From assembly GCF_029223285.1 (NCBI RefSeq), contig NZ_JARHUJ010000003.1, positions 310,001-374,000 on the forward strand: a stretch of 64,000 bases of DNA. The letters run 5' to 3'. Of this stretch, positions 62,201 through 64,000 are shown one piece after another. The notes beneath the pieces are model-generated. The model saw only the letters and a program-made list of their open reading frames with translations. It made no database searches and had not been told where the DNA came from. Source of the DNA: Paraflavitalea sp. CAU 1676. GTDB taxonomy: Bacteria; Bacteroidota; Bacteroidia; Chitinophagales; Chitinophagaceae. The position numbers and the translations under genes are program-made. Each line of letters opens with the position of its first letter. Position 1 is the stretch's first letter.

Positions 62201-62419
62201 TCGATCGGCTACAACCTGCCGAAGAACCTCATCGGCAAAGCAAAACTGTCCAGCGCACGCGTCTATGTATCGGCACAGAACCTCTACACCTTCACCGGTT
62301 ATTCTGGCTACGATCCAGATCTGGGCTCACTCAACAACAACGTCACCCGCATGAACATCGATGACGGACACTATCCCAATCCCAGAACGATCACCGTAGG
62401 TGCCAACATAGAATTCTAA
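59243..62419 (+). CDS. SusC/RagA TonB-linked outer-membrane transporter
   Basis: With the start at 59243 the protein has 1058 residues. A signal peptide (to about AISLTFAQ) and a CarboxypepD_reg-like domain (TITGIISDQHGTPLGNATIKVKG...VLVISYVGM-like) precede the TonB box region (NEVVVIGYGTAKRANVTSAISS). The plug has LYVIDGVPMGG and IDILKDASAQAIYGSRAANGVVLINT. The barrel ends ...ITVGANIEF. It imports glycan-derived oligosaccharides by family analogy. The start codon is fixed because the promoter overlaps the alternative GTG. susD begins 22 bp after its stop. Confidence 0.95.
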   Translation: MRNKVFPRILLSFLLCISAISLTFAQQKTITGIISDQHGTPLGNATIKVKGGKATATTDNNGAFKISVPPYTKWLVISYVGMQAQEISVEGKTNILASLTVTDNKLNEVVVIGYGTAKRANVTSAISSVSERDLKNIPVAGADQAIQGKVAGVTVSSNGGQPGGGVSVRVRGITTVNGNDPLYVIDGVPMGGTVSSLEQNVLGGGSGQTGQSVLATLNPSDIASIDILKDASAQAIYGSRAANGVVLINTKRGKAGEGKINYDMYYGWQAIPKKLPIMNLSEFAQYSNSLVNEVRAAGDGMDSIGEFKNPELLGAGTDWQDALFRTALVQNHQLSFSGGQNKTNYYFSGNYFKQDGIVIGSNFERYSLRFNLDQQVKSWLRAGVSANLSRSNQKIALTDGFDAVTSVVLYNSPAAVVKDFDGNYATTTSIGGQTFGNSRNPVALAELRDVRSIQSKAYGSLYADLNIMKGLTFRNEVNYDFSLNSSKAYQPFTKNTTTNEIILSPSHLREERGNSYYWALKSYLTYNGNFGKHQVNATGGHEAQYSKWDYIQAYRTALTLNLPSLAAGAGGNGSGEQIGAGAGEWSMESWFARLNYTFDEKYALSASLRRDASSAFGEDNRAGYFPAASIAWTASNEAFLQNVKWLNYLKLRVGTGAVGGQNIQANSYTTNIRLITEGPFGPGGIPRNVGNPNLGWESIITYNAGIDASLFNRRVDLSVDYYKKVTSDMLLATQLGDFSGLGEQTNSSNWNDIWTPIANDGQMTNTGIDISLTTHNIETKNLNWRTTVTFSHYKNVLNYLNTPDAAITGRVKTDYSGNDPVVTLTKQGLPVGAFYGYVTNGLFTSMDQLNNGTNWGLPVGQKTYYLGDVMYKDLDGNKAIDDKDVTFLGNPNPKFTLGLSNTVTYKNFDLNLFIYSSVGGKIYNIVRRHTEALTNPWNNQSRDVLNRYTASNTTASIPRYNPWHNNNFRISDRFVEDGSFLRIQTLSIGYNLPKNLIGKAKLSSARVYVSAQNLYTFTGYSGYDPDLGSLNNNVTRMNIDDGHYPNPRTITVGANIEF

Positions 62420-62441
62420 TTGCCTTAAAAAGATTACTACC

Positions 62442-64000
62442 ATGAAATCTAAACTCATCATATCGATACTCGCAGCCGGCTGCCTCATCAGCTCCTGCAA
62501 AAAATCATTCCTCGAGCATCCGTCCGAAACCAGTCCCACGCTCGACAACTATTACAACAACGCCGATGAAGTGAACGGCGCCACCGGCATCCTGTACAAT
62601 TCCGTATGGGGCGATTGGTTCGATAAAGCCTTCATCGACGTAGGCGACGTCATGGGCGGCACACTGTACACGCGTGATGACAACTACAAGACCTTCTACA
62701 GTTTCAACGTACAAAGCACCGACGGACTCGTAGGCGCCACCTGGAAATCATGCTACAAAGCCGCCGGCAATGCCGCGGTACTCGTCAATACCTTCGAGCA
62801 AAAGGCCGATAAAGTAGGCAAGGCACCTTACCTTACATTAGGCATAGCCGAAGCCAGGTTCATACGTGGATTCGCCTATTTCTACATCGCCCGCGCCTTT
62901 GGCGATGCACCCATCGTGGAAGATCCCATCTCACTCACCGCACCGGGTAAATATGCAGTGCCACGTTATTTCCAGAAAGATGTACTGCGCTTCGCACTCG
63001 AAGACCTCCAGTTTGCCGAAGCCAACCTGCCCGATGCATCCTATCAGCCAGGCCGCGTAACCAAATACTCCGCCAAAGGGTTGATCGCTAAACTGTACCT
63101 GTACAGCAAAGAATACGACAAAGCCAAGGCAAAAGCCAAAGAGGTGATCGACTACGCCACCTCCTCCGGCACCATCGGCCTCATGGACGATTACCAGTAC
63201 ATGTTCACCACCTCCAAAGCCAACAACAACAAAGAATCCCTGTTTGCCCTGCAATGGCAGGCATCCATGAGCTGGAATGGCGGCAACCCGTACCAGCAAT
63301 ACCTCGGCCCGCAGCCGCTGCTGAAACCCAAGCCCACCACGGCCGACGGTTACTCCGCCTGCGTGCCCTCACTCGATATGCTGAATCCTGCCACCGGGTA
63401 TGAAGCAGGCGACAAAAGACGCGATTGGTCGGTGATGGAACATGGCTTCACACGCACCGATTGGGTCAATGAAAACTTTCCCACCGGATTCATGTACGAT
63501 ACCACCACCGCACAAACGACCGACTTCAAGATCAAAACACCCACACGCTCCAATGTGCAGAAGTACATCGTAGGCCCCAAGCGCGAATCCGAGCCGGTGA
63601 ACGGACCGCACACCAGCATGTGCACCTACATACTCCGCTATGCCGACGTACTGCTTATCTATGCCGAAGCCGTCATGGGCGCCAATGGATCCTCTACCGA
63701 TGCCACAGCCCTGGCAGCCTTCAACGCCGTGCACACACGCGCCAAACTCACTCCGGTCACCAGCATCACCAAAGACCTGCTGCTGCATGAACGCAAAGTG
63801 GAATTTGCCTTCGAAGGCGATTACTGGTTCGATATCCAGCGACAAGGGTTCGACAAAGCCAAAGAGATGATCTCCAAACAGGAGCGCGGTTCCCTCAACG
63901 ACAACGGAACGATCAACAGCCTCAAGGTCATCCTCAGTTCGGCCTCTCAGCTATTCCTGCCCGTACCACAGGCAGAAACAGTCGAAAACCCCAAACTGAA
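62442..64000 (+). CDS. SusD/RagB lipoprotein (3' end cut)
   Basis: The gene runs off the window, so 519 codons are present. It starts at ATG 62442, 22 bp after susC, with a signal peptide and lipobox ISSC followed by KKSFLEHPSETSPT. The SusD helices include KVEFAFEGDYWFDIQRQ and ADVLLIYAEAVMGANG. The final LPVPQAETVENP segment is the usual near-C-terminal motif, so only about ten residues are missing. Substrate is not predictable without the enzymes downstream of the window. Confidence 0.93.
   Translation, partial: MKSKLIISILAAGCLISSCKKSFLEHPSETSPTLDNYYNNADEVNGATGILYNSVWGDWFDKAFIDVGDVMGGTLYTRDDNYKTFYSFNVQSTDGLVGATWKSCYKAAGNAAVLVNTFEQKADKVGKAPYLTLGIAEARFIRGFAYFYIARAFGDAPIVEDPISLTAPGKYAVPRYFQKDVLRFALEDLQFAEANLPDASYQPGRVTKYSAKGLIAKLYLYSKEYDKAKAKAKEVIDYATSSGTIGLMDDYQYMFTTSKANNNKESLFALQWQASMSWNGGNPYQQYLGPQPLLKPKPTTADGYSACVPSLDMLNPATGYEAGDKRRDWSVMEHGFTRTDWVNENFPTGFMYDTTTAQTTDFKIKTPTRSNVQKYIVGPKRESEPVNGPHTSMCTYILRYADVLLIYAEAVMGANGSSTDATALAAFNAVHTRAKLTPVTSITKDLLLHERKVEFAFEGDYWFDIQRQGFDKAKEMISKQERGSLNDNGTINSLKVILSSASQLFLPVPQAETVENPKL

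Overview
The window looks like chromosome of a Bacteroidota bacterium, most likely of the Chitinophagaceae. The evidence is SusC/SusD pairs, T9SS C-terminal sorting domains, DUF2723/GT117, MoxR-VWA genes, many lipoproteins, and promoters of the TTG-N20-TAnnTTTG type. This placement is inferred from gene content, not from a marker gene. I see no phage, insertion sequence, CRISPR array or rRNA operon.

Layout. 1-434: a cut tRNA-Val and a complete tRNA-Val(TAC), each with its own terminator. 435-4460: a lipoprotein, the clpS-aat N-degron operon, a small-protein/Cys-rich-protein pair behind a palindromic operator, an esterase and a lipoprotein. 4888-8321: a signalling cluster made of a histidine kinase with an ethylene-receptor-like membrane domain, a single-domain response regulator, and a converging REC-PAS-kinase hybrid. 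8630-16592: housekeeping genes (tag, a YdcF-like gene, mtaB, a DUF4258 gene, plsC, priA, murB). 16713-19753: a MoxR-type ATPase, a small lipoprotein and a VWA protein in one block. 19905-34249: a delta-60 repeat T9SS cargo protein, a large DUF2723 membrane protein, SAM hydrolase, SDR and VOC enzymes, a metalloprotease-like lipoprotein, and a 17-repeat ELWxxDGT T9SS protein. 34438-44273: an outer-membrane protein, a LuxR response regulator with a TPR histidine kinase, hypothetical proteins, a GNAT, a DHFR-like protein and small lipoproteins. An 11-bp tandem array lies between two divergent genes at 38962-39093.

44342-57563 is a polysaccharide utilisation locus (PUL) read leftward: GH29 fucosidase, SusC, SusD, two discoidin-like surface lipoproteins, and a second GH29. 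A two-component system faces away from it. The likely job is capture and hydrolysis of a fucose-containing glycan. 58119-64000 starts a second SusC/SusD locus next to a divergent AraC regulator. Its SusD runs off the window end, and any enzymes lie outside.

The observations most worth following are the kinase carrying all seven residues that I recall as important in plant ETR1, the 11-bp array, the promoter architecture shared by 2221-2268 and 43599-43644, and the uncharacterised pair at 2321-3048. No experiment or database search was available. Functions come from reading the protein sequences.
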